From assembly GCA_025360015.1 (NCBI GenBank), contig JANYCZ010000029.1, forward strand, positions 229,330 through 293,329: a DNA stretch of 64,000 nt. Reading direction: 5' to 3'. The DNA comes from Verrucomicrobiota bacterium. GTDB lineage: Bacteria; Verrucomicrobiota; Verrucomicrobiia; Verrucomicrobiales; Verrucomicrobiaceae. Under the pieces are notes generated by a model that saw only the letters and a list, made by a program, of their open reading frames with translations, was not told the origin of the DNA and searched no databases. Below are positions 9,079 to 17,525 of this stretch, piece by piece (positions within the stretch are counted from its first letter, which is position 1; every line of letters begins with the position of its first letter). A program made the position numbers and the translations under genes.

Positions 9079-9852
9079 TTAGGGCTTTTTGTCCCCGGCT
9101 TTGGGCTCATTGCTCATCTTGGGAGCCTCGACTTTGGATTCCAGACGTGGCTCGGCGTGGTTTGCTGCCTGCTGGGTCGGCGGTACTTTGAACAATTTGC
9201 CGGTGTAGGGGCACTTCACTGTCTGGCCTGCGCTCATGCCGGAAACATCGACGAGCTGGGTTTTGCCGGCGAAGGGGCTGTTCACCATGTTCATGCGTCC
9301 GGGAACTGCGGAGCCATAAGGCAGGCTGTCAGTGGCGGGGGCGGGAGCTGGAGTGCTGCCACTGGCATTAGGGGCTGAACTGGCGGGCGGTGAATGGTGA
9401 GTGATCTGCGGTGCCGCAGCGGGTTCTTCCACCGGCATTCTCACTCGGGGGCTGCGATCACCCGATGGGGCACTCGGATGGGAACGAGGCACGTACCTCG
9501 AACCGCCGGAGTTTGAGGTGGGAGCGCTGAAATAGCTGTTGGGCGCATAAACGGAAGGATTGGTCGCACCGTAGTAGCTGCGGTTTGGCATGCCGGAGCT
9601 CCAATGGGGATAGGCGGATCTGCGCTGAGGGTAAGACTGGCTCGCGGCATAACGCTGGGAGTAGGAGCCGCCAGTACGGAAGGGCGGAGACGCATGCTGT
9701 GACGAATAGCTCAAATAAGGCAGCAGGCCGCGGGTTTGAATGTAACCCCATGCCTCCTTGGACGGCATCGCGCATTGAACCAGAAAAACAGGAGCCACCA
9801 GCACGGCAAACATGCGTGCTGCAAAGGAGGTGAAACAACGCGAAGCTTTCAT
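9079..9852 (-). CDS. proline/serine-rich lipoprotein with a C-terminal zinc-ribbon-like motif
   Basis: About 257 residues from the ATG at 9852, which places a lipoprotein signal at the N-terminus (FAVLVAPVFLVQCAMPS, Cys about residue 27). The middle is low complexity, rich in Ser, Pro, Tyr and Gly. Near the C-terminus VKCPYTGKLFKVPP resembles one knuckle of a zinc ribbon used to sense bulk sequence features, but with a single visible Cys. The last 30 residues are charged. No family recognised; likely an exported, intrinsically disordered protein. Upstream in-frame codons to 9942 give a longer form without a sensible signal peptide. Confidence 0.65.
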   Translation of the reverse strand: MKASRCFTSFAARMFAVLVAPVFLVQCAMPSKEAWGYIQTRGLLPYLSYSSQHASPPFRTGGSYSQRYAASQSYPQRRSAYPHWSSGMPNRSYYGATNPSVYAPNSYFSAPTSNSGGSRYVPRSHPSAPSGDRSPRVRMPVEEPAAAPQITHHSPPASSAPNASGSTPAPAPATDSLPYGSAVPGRMNMVNSPFAGKTQLVDVSGMSAGQTVKCPYTGKLFKVPPTQQAANHAEPRLESKVEAPKMSNEPKAGDKKP

Positions 9853-10040
9853 GGATTGAAGGGACCGAGGTGGTGACGCTGAGGCAGAGCGCGACTCCGC
9901 ACAATGTCTGCCGATGCTGGCAGGAATATGCGCCGAGGGCAAGAAAACAGCGTCGTAAAATCCTGCGCCTATAGATTAATTTACCGAATTTCCATAGTCA
10001 CCATGGTGGGTAGCTTTTAAGCTCCTGAGCGAGGCCCGTC

Positions 10041-11702
10041 TCAGGCCTGCTCGGTGGTCTGGAAGTCGGGATACGCGTTCGCAGCGTGCTCGGTGAAATC
10101 GAGGCCGTTGATCTGCTCCTCGTCCGTGGCACGGATGCGGACGCAGAACTTGATGAAGGCGAAGACCAGCATGCAAACGACGAATGAATAGGCACTGATG
10201 CTCAAGGTGCCGAGAGCCTGAACGCCGAGGCGCTCAATGCTGAAGCCTTTCTCATCAAACAGGGCCACACACAGCGTGCCCCACCAGCCGCAGGCCAGAT
10301 GCACTGGCACGGCACCCACGGCATCGTCGATCTTCCAGCGCTCAAGGGCGATCGTCGCCACGGTGGTGATGATCCCGCCAAAGGCACCGATGATGATGGC
10401 CGCACCTGGAGTGACATTGCCGCAGCAGGCGGTGATGGCCACTGCGCCGCCGAGTGCTCCGTTCATGGCGATGTTCACATCAGGCTTGCCCTGGATGAAC
10501 CACATGGAGATCATGGCGGCGATGCCTGCAGCGGAGGGGCTGATGGTGGTATTGACCACGAGGCGACCGATCATGGAAGCGCCGGAGAGGGAGGAGCCGG
10601 CATTGAAGCCGAACCAGCCGAACCACAGCAAGAAGACTCCGAGAGTGACGAGCGGGATGTTGTGACCGGCGATCAATCGCGGCGAACCATCCGGACCGAA
10701 ACGGCCTGCTCGCGGCCCGACCGCCAGAATACCCGCCAGGGCGCATGAGCCACCACAGGCATGCACCACGGAGGAGCCAGCATAGTCCACGAAGCCCAGG
10801 GCCTCCAGCCAGCCTTTAGTCCCATCCCCCACGCCAAAGGCACCGCCAAAGCTGCCCCAGGCCCAGTGACCGATGACGGGGTAGATCAGGGCCGTGAAGA
10901 GGGCGCAGTACATGAGGTAGCCCAGGAACTTGGTGCGCTCAGCGACGGCACCGGACATGATCGTGCAGGACACGCCGGCGAAGCCCACCTGAAAGAACCA
11001 GAACACCCAGACTCGGTGATCTCCGGGGAAGCTGGAAAGCCAGAAGCTGTCTGTGCCGATGACGCCATGCCAGGATTTCCCAAACATGAAAGCGAAGCCG
11101 ACGAGCAGGAAGACAATGGCGCAGATGCAGAAGTCGAGGAACGACTTCATGACGATGTTGATGGTGTTTTTGGCCCGGCACGCACCGATTTCCAGCATGA
11201 CAAAGCCGGCCTGCATGAAGAACACCATGGCGGCAGTGACGACGATCCAGACGTCGTTCACATTTAACTGTACCAAACTGGCATCTCCTGAGGATGGCGG
11301 TGCCGGAGCGGCGGGCGCAGGCACAGTTGCGGCAGTGGGCGCGGCCATCACAGGAACCACAGATGCGACGGGCGTGGTGGAGATCTTTTCCAGCTTCAGC
11401 TCATGGTCTTTTAGCGCACTCAAAATGCTGTCCAGCTTGCTGGCTACGCGGTCGCTGGAGTCCAGCCGGTTGATGATGCCATCGAGCTTGGTGTCCAGCC
11501 GCTCGTTGTTTTCGATCTTGCCGATGATGTTGTCGAGCTTGCCTTCCACGGCCTGAGTCACCGGCGGAGGAGCGGCTGATGCCGGAGCGACTGGCGCGGG
11601 AGTCACCGTTGGAGGTGGCGGCGTGGACTGTTTCCCCTGGGCATGAACCAAGGACGTGGCGTGCAGCAGCACCAGGATGAGGAGAAGAAGAGGTTGTTTC
11701 AT
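10041..11702 (-). CDS. amt: ammonium transporter with exported coiled-coil N-terminal extension
   Basis: A 553-residue Amt/Mep/Rh-family channel. After a signal peptide (MKQPLLLLILVLLHATSLVH) comes a Pro/Ala linker and then three 17-residue repeats at 55-105, each starting KLD (for example KLDNIIGKIENNERLDT). A second Pro/Ala linker leads to the channel at about residue 150, with the family motifs FFMQAGFVMLEIGACRAKN, VVHACGG and VPVHLACGWWGTL, which include the two pore His residues. The extension is not part of ordinary AmtB. No GlnK/P-II gene is adjacent; instead the start codon lies four bases after the stop of a roadblock-like gene. Confidence 0.93.
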   Translation of the reverse strand: MKQPLLLLILVLLHATSLVHAQGKQSTPPPPTVTPAPVAPASAAPPPVTQAVEGKLDNIIGKIENNERLDTKLDGIINRLDSSDRVASKLDSILSALKDHELKLEKISTTPVASVVPVMAAPTAATVPAPAAPAPPSSGDASLVQLNVNDVWIVVTAAMVFFMQAGFVMLEIGACRAKNTINIVMKSFLDFCICAIVFLLVGFAFMFGKSWHGVIGTDSFWLSSFPGDHRVWVFWFFQVGFAGVSCTIMSGAVAERTKFLGYLMYCALFTALIYPVIGHWAWGSFGGAFGVGDGTKGWLEALGFVDYAGSSVVHACGGSCALAGILAVGPRAGRFGPDGSPRLIAGHNIPLVTLGVFLLWFGWFGFNAGSSLSGASMIGRLVVNTTISPSAAGIAAMISMWFIQGKPDVNIAMNGALGGAVAITACCGNVTPGAAIIIGAFGGIITTVATIALERWKIDDAVGAVPVHLACGWWGTLCVALFDEKGFSIERLGVQALGTLSISAYSFVVCMLVFAFIKFCVRIRATDEEQINGLDFTEHAANAYPDFQTTEQA

Positions 11703-11706
11703 GAAA

Positions 11707-12417
11707 TCAGAGTTTGTGATCGACCAGCATGGTTTCGAGTTCGCTCATGAGCGCCTGGCGCTTGGTGGTGTTGGGGACTTGTTCGATGAGCTCCACGGCG
11801 AGCTTGCGCGTCTCAGCGGGAGAGAGGCGGTAGGGATCTGGCGTGCCGCGTTTGGCCAGCACGCGGTCGATCATCATGGTGAGCTGCGCGCGGCCCATGA
11901 CCTTGCCCAGAATGCCTTCGATGTGCTTGCGCAGCGCCCACCAGTTGCTGGTGGTGCCGCTCATCAATTCTGCTTTATCGGTGATCTGCTGCAAGGCGCG
12001 GGGGCTGGTGACGACGAGCTCTTCGACGGCGTTTGGCGCCACAGCAGCGACAGGCTGGAATTCGGTGGAGGCCTGGCTCAGCAGCTTGGCGTGATCATTC
12101 AGCATGACCGACACAGCGCTGGCCGCGAGATCGGAATCCGCACGGGAGGTGAGGAAGAGGAGCATCACCACTTCGTCCTGCGTCACGATGAGCAGGGAGC
12201 CCCCGTCAAACTCCATGAATACCTGGCGCATGCTTCGGCGCACCTGGCGGTAGCCATCGAGCATCTGGACAATGATTTCACGCAGGTTCTCCGCACGCAT
12301 GTCCGAGAAGGGCATCTGGCGGTGGATGGTGTTGCGGCCTTTGAAGAGCATCACGCCTGCCACGCCATCAAGGCGCTGCAGGGAGGCTGCGGAGGTGATC
12401 ACGGAATTCAAACTCAT
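11707..12417 (-). CDS. roadblock/LC7-like protein
   Basis: A 236-residue cytoplasmic protein. The first 110 residues (from LQRLDGVAGVMLFKGRNTIH through GSLLIVTQDEVVMLLFLTSR) have the sheet-helix-sheet pattern of roadblock/LC7 domains, which bind small GTPases or act as dimerisation scaffolds. The C-terminal half is helical and ends in TKRQALMSELETMLVDHKL, without a recognised domain. It lies between a small unknown gene (13 bases upstream) and amt (four bases downstream), so it is very likely co-translated with the transporter. Domain assignment is by pattern only. Confidence 0.65.
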   Translation of the reverse strand: MSLNSVITSAASLQRLDGVAGVMLFKGRNTIHRQMPFSDMRAENLREIIVQMLDGYRQVRRSMRQVFMEFDGGSLLIVTQDEVVMLLFLTSRADSDLAASAVSVMLNDHAKLLSQASTEFQPVAAVAPNAVEELVVTSPRALQQITDKAELMSGTTSNWWALRKHIEGILGKVMGRAQLTMMIDRVLAKRGTPDPYRLSPAETRKLAVELIEQVPNTTKRQALMSELETMLVDHKL

Positions 12418-12430
12418 GAGAAAATCGGCA

Positions 12431-12796
12431 TCAGCGTGCCAGCGACTCGCGCACCTGTTTGATCGAACGGCGGTTGGTGCTGATCATCCCATGCCAGTTG
12501 CCCGTTTTTTCACCTGTGCCGATGGCGGTCTGACCATCGCGATCCTCAACGATGGCGATTTCCAGACGGCGCATGCCGAGGGTCTCTGCCAGCTTGTCGG
12601 CGAAGTAGCCCACGTATTTCACTTCGCCAGCGAACCGCTGCGCGGACTCGGTGTCGCCACCTGACAGGGATTCGCGTCCTTGGGAGGACTCCATCTTGAT
12701 GAAGCCGGGATCAGGTTCCATACGAACGATGTTGCTGGGTTGCGCGCTCGCATGGGTGCGGGCCGATGAGATCGGAATGATGCGAGTGGGTTCCAT
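12431..12796 (-). CDS. small protein heading the roadblock-amt operon
   Basis: A 121-residue protein starting MEPTRIIPISSARTHASAQP. The first 55 residues look disordered. The rest (RFAGEVKYVGYFADKLAETLGMRR in part, then RLEIAIVEDRDGQTAIGTGE) could be a truncated roadblock-like or MglB-like sheet, but I do not recognise it with confidence. It ends 13 bases before the roadblock-like gene and is likely the first gene of the operon running to amt. Clear coding context, unknown function. Confidence 0.6.
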   Translation of the reverse strand: MEPTRIIPISSARTHASAQPSNIVRMEPDPGFIKMESSQGRESLSGGDTESAQRFAGEVKYVGYFADKLAETLGMRRLEIAIVEDRDGQTAIGTGEKTGNWHGMISTNRRSIKQVRESLAR

Positions 12797-12899
12797 CTGA
12801 ATGACTATTCAAAGCATCCCGCGTGCCAATGTGCGGTTCTCCTCTTGATAGTGGTGATTGTGAACCGTGTGGCGTGTCTTCGCTGCGCAGCCGCAGTCC

Positions 12900-12934
12900 A
12901 AAAAAGAACGGCCCCGATTTCTCAGGGCCGTTCG
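12900..12934 (-). terminator. intrinsic terminator downstream of the aminotransferase
   Basis: A perfect 9-bp stem GAACGGCCC/GGGCCGTTC (12907-12915, 12926-12934) with a 10-nt loop, followed on the minus strand by seven T residues (plus-strand A tract 12900-12906). It lies 27 bases past the aminotransferase stop and separates that gene from the roadblock-amt operon. Confidence 0.88.
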
Positions 12935-12961
12935 GCAGAGTGTGTCGTTGGAAGGAGTCGA

Positions 12962-14041
12962 CTAGAGCTTCGCGAGGCTGTCATCCAGCGCGGCGATGAC
13001 CGTGCTGATGCTGGCTTCGGATTCGTCGCCCATGTTGGAGACGCGGAAGGTCTTGCCCTTCAGCTTGCCGTAGCCGCCGTCGATGATCATGCTGTGGTTT
13101 TTCTTCAGCAGGGCGATGAAGGCTGCGACATCGATGTTCTTGTTGTTCGCCACGCAGGTCAGCGACTTGGAGCGGAAGCCTTCGGGGGCGAAGAATTCGA
13201 AGCCGTTGCGGAGCACCCACTCGTGTACCATGCCGTTGAGCTTGGCGTGGCGGGCGTAACGGTTGTCCACGCCTTCAGCGAAGATTTTCTTGAGCTGATG
13301 ACGCATGCCGTAGATGAGGCTGATGCAGGGCGTGCTGGGCGTCATGCTCTTCTCGCCATTGGCCTTGAATTCGAGGAAGTCGAAGTAGTAGCCGCGGTCA
13401 TTGATGGTGGCAGCGCGTGCCATTGCCGCCTCGGAAGCGGTGAAGAGGGCGAGGCCCGGAGGGAGTGCGAAGGCCTTCTGGGAGCCGGTGAGCAGGACGT
13501 CGAGGCCGAGTTCGTCGAAATTGACCGGGACGGTGGTGAAGCCGGAGACGGAGTCGGTGATGAACATCACATCCGGGTACTTCTTCTTCAGCGCGGCGAT
13601 TTCTGCGATGGGGCTGAGCACGCCGGTGGAGGTCTCATTGTGGATGAAGGTCACGGCGTCGAACTCGCCGGTGGAGAGGCGCTTGTCGATCTCGTCGGCA
13701 CGGACCGGCTGGCCCCACTCCACGGAGTAGGCCTCGGCTTCCTTGCCGCAGCGCTTGGAGACGTCCAGCCACTTGTCGGAGAAGGCGCCGTTGCAGCAAT
13801 TGAGAACCTTTTTCTTCACAAGATTGCGGATGGAACCCTCCATGACGCCCCAGGCGGAGGAGGTGCTCAGGAACACCTGCTGTTTGGTGCCGAAGAGAGT
13901 CTGCAGCATCGGCTGGATCTCGGCATAAAGGTCCTGGAATCCCTTGCCGCGGTGCCCGATCATGGGCTGCGCCATCGCAGCGTAGGTGTCAGGGCTGACT
14001 TCAACGGGTCCAGGGATGTAAAGTTTGACGTGGGTGCTCAT
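12962..14041 (-). CDS. class V aminotransferase (alanine-glyoxylate/serine-pyruvate type)
   Basis: A 359-residue PLP enzyme beginning MSTHVKLYIPGPVEVSPDTY, the usual start of the alanine-glyoxylate / serine-pyruvate / phosphoserine class V group. The PLP-binding lysine is in LLTGSQKAFALPPG, the phosphate/ring-binding Asp in MFITDSVSGFTT, and the substrate pocket HNETSTG is present. Likely amino donors are serine or alanine with glyoxylate or pyruvate as acceptor. The motif set does not separate these from 3-phosphoserine aminotransferases of related type, so the exact substrate stays open. Followed by a strong terminator; single-gene unit. Confidence 0.88.
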   Translation of the reverse strand: MSTHVKLYIPGPVEVSPDTYAAMAQPMIGHRGKGFQDLYAEIQPMLQTLFGTKQQVFLSTSSAWGVMEGSIRNLVKKKVLNCCNGAFSDKWLDVSKRCGKEAEAYSVEWGQPVRADEIDKRLSTGEFDAVTFIHNETSTGVLSPIAEIAALKKKYPDVMFITDSVSGFTTVPVNFDELGLDVLLTGSQKAFALPPGLALFTASEAAMARAATINDRGYYFDFLEFKANGEKSMTPSTPCISLIYGMRHQLKKIFAEGVDNRYARHAKLNGMVHEWVLRNGFEFFAPEGFRSKSLTCVANNKNIDVAAFIALLKKNHSMIIDGGYGKLKGKTFRVSNMGDESEASISTVIAALDDSLAKL

Positions 14042-14220
14042 GCTTTGGGGGGAAAGGGGGAAGTGGATTCTAGGGCGCTCCGGGGAGCGCGCAAGGGCTG
14101 TGTGGGGGTATGAAACTCAGACTAAGCACGCAAAGTCTTTGAGATTGCCTCAACATAGTCCAGGCGAAGATAAATCGGGCCACTTTAACCAACTGGATCC
14201 GATAACAATATCACGACTGT

Positions 14221-14742
14221 TCATCCGTGCTGGACAACGCTTCCCTCCAGCAATTCACCGGTGTCGAAATCAAAGGTGAACGGGGAGTCGGGTGTTGTAT
14301 TGGAACTGAGCATCCATGCTCGCCCGCGCAGCTTCCCATCTGCCAATGAGTCGAACTCGATGCCGTCGTAAGAGATCCTTGAACTTCTCCAAATCACAGA
14401 TGCGCCATCGAATCGAGCAACCCGCAAGCTGTCAGTCAAAGCGAAGGCACCGCTGTCATCGACGATCCAGTCAGATGCTCCAAGGCACTGCGTCAGCTCC
14501 GCCTGCATCACGCGGTTCAGTTCAATTTCGTCGATTCGCAGTTGAGGATTCTGGGCTAGAACAATCGCAAGCAGCTTGCGGGCATCGTCTCCTTCGATTA
14601 CGCCACGGCAGACCGCGATGTCATAACCTTCCACCCATTGACCCTGATTCAGCTCTTGATCGACCAAACGCTGAATTTTCTGAGGGAATTTGTCGCCGAA
14701 GAAGGACTCAAGCTGCACGTCGATGATCTCACGGGTTGTCAT
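14221..14742 (-). CDS. hypothetical protein
   Basis: A 173-residue soluble acidic protein beginning MTTREIIDVQLESFFGDKFP. The first half is helical (KIQRLVDQELNQGQWVEG), the second half beta-rich (ALTDSLRVARFDGASVIWRS, then SPFTFDFDTGELL). No signal peptide, membrane segment or recognised family. Codon usage looks a little less GC-biased than in the neighbours, and the upstream 14042-14220 interval is also AT-richer. It could be an immunity-type or DUF protein of the SMI1 kind, but I cannot show this. Confidence 0.6.
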   Translation of the reverse strand: MTTREIIDVQLESFFGDKFPQKIQRLVDQELNQGQWVEGYDIAVCRGVIEGDDARKLLAIVLAQNPQLRIDEIELNRVMQAELTQCLGASDWIVDDSGAFALTDSLRVARFDGASVIWRSSRISYDGIEFDSLADGKLRGRAWMLSSNTTPDSPFTFDFDTGELLEGSVVQHG

Positions 14743-14792
14743 TTTTTGATATGACTAGCTGAGGAGACAATCCTTTTGAAACGGGACACGAT

Positions 14793-15689
14793 TTAAGCCC
14801 ACCCCAACCACCCCTTCAGCGTCTTCATATCCCGCAGATGCGCCTCGCGGAAGCCCTTCAGCACGGCGGGGTCTTTGGGATTGCCGGTGAGGTATTCGAG
14901 ATGGAGGGAGATGGGTCCGGTGTAGCCAGTTTTCATGAGCATCGGGCCGTAGGCGGGGTCCACTTTGCCTTCGCCGAGGGGACAGGTGACGAGCTTGCGG
15001 CCGTCCCATTTGAAGTCTTTGAAGTAGGCGGCGCCGATGTGGTCTTTGACGAGATTGAACTCCAGGGGCCAGGACAGACCGCCTTCGCAGGTGGCGTGCA
15101 GGATGTCGAAGGCGAAGCTGAAGTCCGCCGCCGGGTACTCGCGCATGATGGAGAAGATGTCCCAGACCGGGGCGCCGAAGTAATCCTTGCCGCTGTGATT
15201 CTGGAACATGGGCTGGATGCCGATCTCTTTGCACAGGGCCACGAGGTCCTTGATCTTGGGGCGCACGGCCTGGAGCTGGTCCCAGATGGGCTGCTTGAGG
15301 TCGTACTTGAAATAGTTCATGCGGAAGCGCTTCACGCCCAGCTTGGCTGCGGTGCGCAGCACTTCCTCCGTGTGCTGCTCCTTGCTGACCTCATTGATGC
15401 CGGAGGTCATGATAGTCATTTCCAGCCCCTGCTTTTTCAGCGCCTCGATGTACTTCGGCAGCTCATCGGCCACCTTTTCCGGCTCGATGTGGCCTTTGGG
15501 GCGGATGGGGGATTCGACACCGTTGACGCCCATTTCCGCGCCGAGGGTGGCGATGTCATCAAAGCTCAGCCCTTGCAGGTGCTTGGTGAAAAAGCACACG
15601 GTGTTCTTCGTTTTCGGCGTTTCCGCCATCAACGGAGCCGTAAAAGCCAAACTTGAGAGGTTGCGCAGGAAAGTACGTCGTGTGTTCAT
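14793..15689 (-). CDS. exported sugar phosphate isomerase/epimerase-family TIM barrel
   Basis: About 298 residues starting MNTRRTFLRNLSSLAFTAPL, a twin-arginine (Tat) signal, so the protein is likely folded before export. The TIM-barrel body belongs to the AP-endonuclease-2/xylose-isomerase-like superfamily: GVNGVESPIRPKGHIEPEKV, then GIQPMFQNHSGKDYFGAPVW, DILHATCEGG and ISLHLEYL. The metal-ligand His, Asp and Glu positions are visible. Such proteins are abundant in Verrucomicrobia and act on unknown sugars. The start at 15689 is preferred because it opens the Tat motif. It is divergent from the SDR gene with only 47 bases between starts, so their promoters must overlap. Confidence 0.85.
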   Translation of the reverse strand: MNTRRTFLRNLSSLAFTAPLMAETPKTKNTVCFFTKHLQGLSFDDIATLGAEMGVNGVESPIRPKGHIEPEKVADELPKYIEALKKQGLEMTIMTSGINEVSKEQHTEEVLRTAAKLGVKRFRMNYFKYDLKQPIWDQLQAVRPKIKDLVALCKEIGIQPMFQNHSGKDYFGAPVWDIFSIMREYPAADFSFAFDILHATCEGGLSWPLEFNLVKDHIGAAYFKDFKWDGRKLVTCPLGEGKVDPAYGPMLMKTGYTGPISLHLEYLTGNPKDPAVLKGFREAHLRDMKTLKGWLGWA

Positions 15690-15736
15690 GGGGAAGCTTG
15701 AACAACGCCATCGCACGTCCGACTCCTTCACTCAAC

Positions 15737-16525
15737 ATGCATTCCCTTGCCGGCCAGAACATCCTCCTCATGGGCGGCACGACGGGGCTGGGTCTGTCTG
15801 CGGCGAAAAAGCTTGTGGAGGCTGGGGCGCGGGTCGTCGTCAGCAGCCGGTCGCAGGTCAATGTGGATGCCGCGCTGAAAGCCCTCGGCGCAAATGCGCG
15901 GGGGTTTGCTGCGGATGCCGCAACACCGGAGGCGGCGGAGCGTGCGGTGGAGTTGGCGGTGGGCGAGTTTGGCAGGGTGGACGCTCTCTATCACGTCGCC
16001 GGCGGCAGCGGACGCAGCCGGGGAGATGGGCCGCTGCATGAAATGACCGATGAGGGGCTGAATTATACGCTGGATCTCAATTTGAACTCCGTCATCTACT
16101 CGAACCGCGCCGCCATCCGACAGTTCCTGAAGCAGGGCAGCGGCGGCGTGATCCTCAACATGGCCAGCGTGCTGGGTTACTCGCCTTCCGCGCAATTTTT
16201 CGCCTCGCATGCCTACGCTGCGGCGAAGGCGGGGATCATCGGCTTTAGCAAATCCATCGCTGCATATTACGCGCCGCAAAACATCCGCGTGAACGTCATC
16301 GCCCCGGCGTTGGTCGAGACGCCGATGTCCCAGCGCGCTGTGAGCAACGAGAACATTATGAACTTCGTCAAAACCAAGCAACCGCTCGATGGTGGCCGTG
16401 TCGGCCAGCCCGAGGACTGCGATGCCGCGGCGCTGCTGCTGCTCTCGCCGGATTCAAAATTCATCACCGGACAGGTGCTCGCTGTGGACGGCGGGTGGAC
16501 GGTTTCGGAGGGGCAATTGGGATAG
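15737..16525 (+). CDS. SDR-family oxidoreductase
   Basis: A 262-residue classical short-chain dehydrogenase. The Rossmann start NILLMGGTTGLGLSAAKKL has the TGxxxGxG-like cofactor loop, NMASVLGYSP gives the catalytic Ser region, and YAAAKAGIIGFSKSIA the YxxxK pair. The C-terminus GQVLAVDGGWTVSEGQLG is the normal ending. An Arg after the second strand (VVSSRSQ) suggests NADP(H) or mixed preference. I place the start at 15737, where the Rossmann fold begins. It heads the ROK-SIS cluster, with 100 bases to the ROK gene, so it may reduce or oxidise the same sugar or polyol. Confidence 0.88.
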   Translation: MHSLAGQNILLMGGTTGLGLSAAKKLVEAGARVVVSSRSQVNVDAALKALGANARGFAADAATPEAAERAVELAVGEFGRVDALYHVAGGSGRSRGDGPLHEMTDEGLNYTLDLNLNSVIYSNRAAIRQFLKQGSGGVILNMASVLGYSPSAQFFASHAYAAAKAGIIGFSKSIAAYYAPQNIRVNVIAPALVETPMSQRAVSNENIMNFVKTKQPLDGGRVGQPEDCDAAALLLLSPDSKFITGQVLAVDGGWTVSEGQLG

Positions 16526-16625
16526 CCGAAAAAGGGGAAAGAATTGGAAAAAGCCAACCCCCGGATCAGACCATCCAGCCTCAGATTTTTCTCCTTCTTT
16601 CCTCTTTTTCGGCCAACTCATTTTC

Positions 16626-17525
16626 ATGACTTTATCCATCGGCATCGACCTCGGCGGCACGAATATCAAGGCCGCGCTCGTGGACACGGCCAGTGCCCGT
16701 ACGGTTGCCACGCTTTCGAAACCCACGCGAGATGGTGAGTTCGACGGCGATACTCCGCGCTTTGCTTTCACCGTGCGTGAGATCGTGCAGGAGTTTGAGG
16801 CGCAGGCCGGGCAAAAGCTCCGCGTCGGGCTCTCCGCGCCTGGATTGGCGAATCCCAACGGCCATTGCATCGACTGGATGCCGGGACGCATGCACGGGCT
16901 GGAGAAATTTCACTGGTCCGCCTTTCTTCAGCGCGAGTGCCGTGTGCTGAATGACGCCCATGCCGCGCTGCTGGGCGAGGTCTGGGCCGGAGCTGCGCAG
17001 GACACGCAGGATGCCTTCATGCTCACGCTTGGGACGGGGGTCGGGGGTGCGATCTGGAGTGGCGGGCGTTTGCTGAAAGGCAAGATCGGCAGGGCTGGGC
17101 ACCTCGGCCACATCACCATCGACGCGAATGCGGCCTGCGATGATTTTAACACGCCGGGCAGCCTGGAAGACGCCATCGGGAATCAAACCATCAGCCAACG
17201 CGGAGAAGGGCGCTATGCCACCACTCATGCGCTGCTGGATGCCTTGAGCGCTGGCGATGCACACGCCGCCCAAGTCTGGCAAACATCCGTGCGCCATCTT
17301 GCCGCGGCCATCGCCTCGCTCATCAATGTGCTCGACCCTGAGGTCGTCATCATCGGAGGTGGCATTGCCACCGGGGCAGGGGAGCGCTTGTTTGATCCGC
17401 TGAGCCAGGCCCTCGCCGAATTCGAATGGCGGCCCGGCGGCCATCAGGCCCGCATTTTCCCTGCCAAACTCGGCGACAGCGCCGGGTGCCTCGGCTCTGT
17501 TTTTAATCTCCTGCAAAACTCATGA
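16626..17525 (+). CDS. ROK-family sugar kinase
   Basis: A 299-residue ROK protein. The N-terminal ATP phosphate loop LSIGIDLGGTNIKAALVD is canonical, LGTGVGGAIWSGGRLLKGKI is the second phosphate motif, and EVVIIGGGIATG the adenosine motif. There is no DNA-binding domain, so this is a kinase and not a ROK repressor. The usual ROK zinc cluster (CxCGxxGC) is replaced by AACDDFNTPGSLEDAIG, a lost zinc site seen in some subgroups. Its last four bases overlap the start of the SIS gene (ATGA). Likely phosphorylates a hexose or amino sugar for the following isomerase; the substrate is not determined. Confidence 0.88.
   Translation: MTLSIGIDLGGTNIKAALVDTASARTVATLSKPTRDGEFDGDTPRFAFTVREIVQEFEAQAGQKLRVGLSAPGLANPNGHCIDWMPGRMHGLEKFHWSAFLQRECRVLNDAHAALLGEVWAGAAQDTQDAFMLTLGTGVGGAIWSGGRLLKGKIGRAGHLGHITIDANAACDDFNTPGSLEDAIGNQTISQRGEGRYATTHALLDALSAGDAHAAQVWQTSVRHLAAAIASLINVLDPEVVIIGGGIATGAGERLFDPLSQALAEFEWRPGGHQARIFPAKLGDSAGCLGSVFNLLQNS

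Noticed and set aside
9976..10040. Terminator after amt (AGGCC..GGCCT hairpin and AGCTT/AAGCT palindrome)
   Set aside because: Stems are short and imperfect and no T run follows on the minus strand.
12845..14113. 422-codon plus-strand frame opposite the aminotransferase
   Set aside because: Antisense shadow rich in Gly/Ala/Glu; the minus-strand frame is a clear PLP enzyme.
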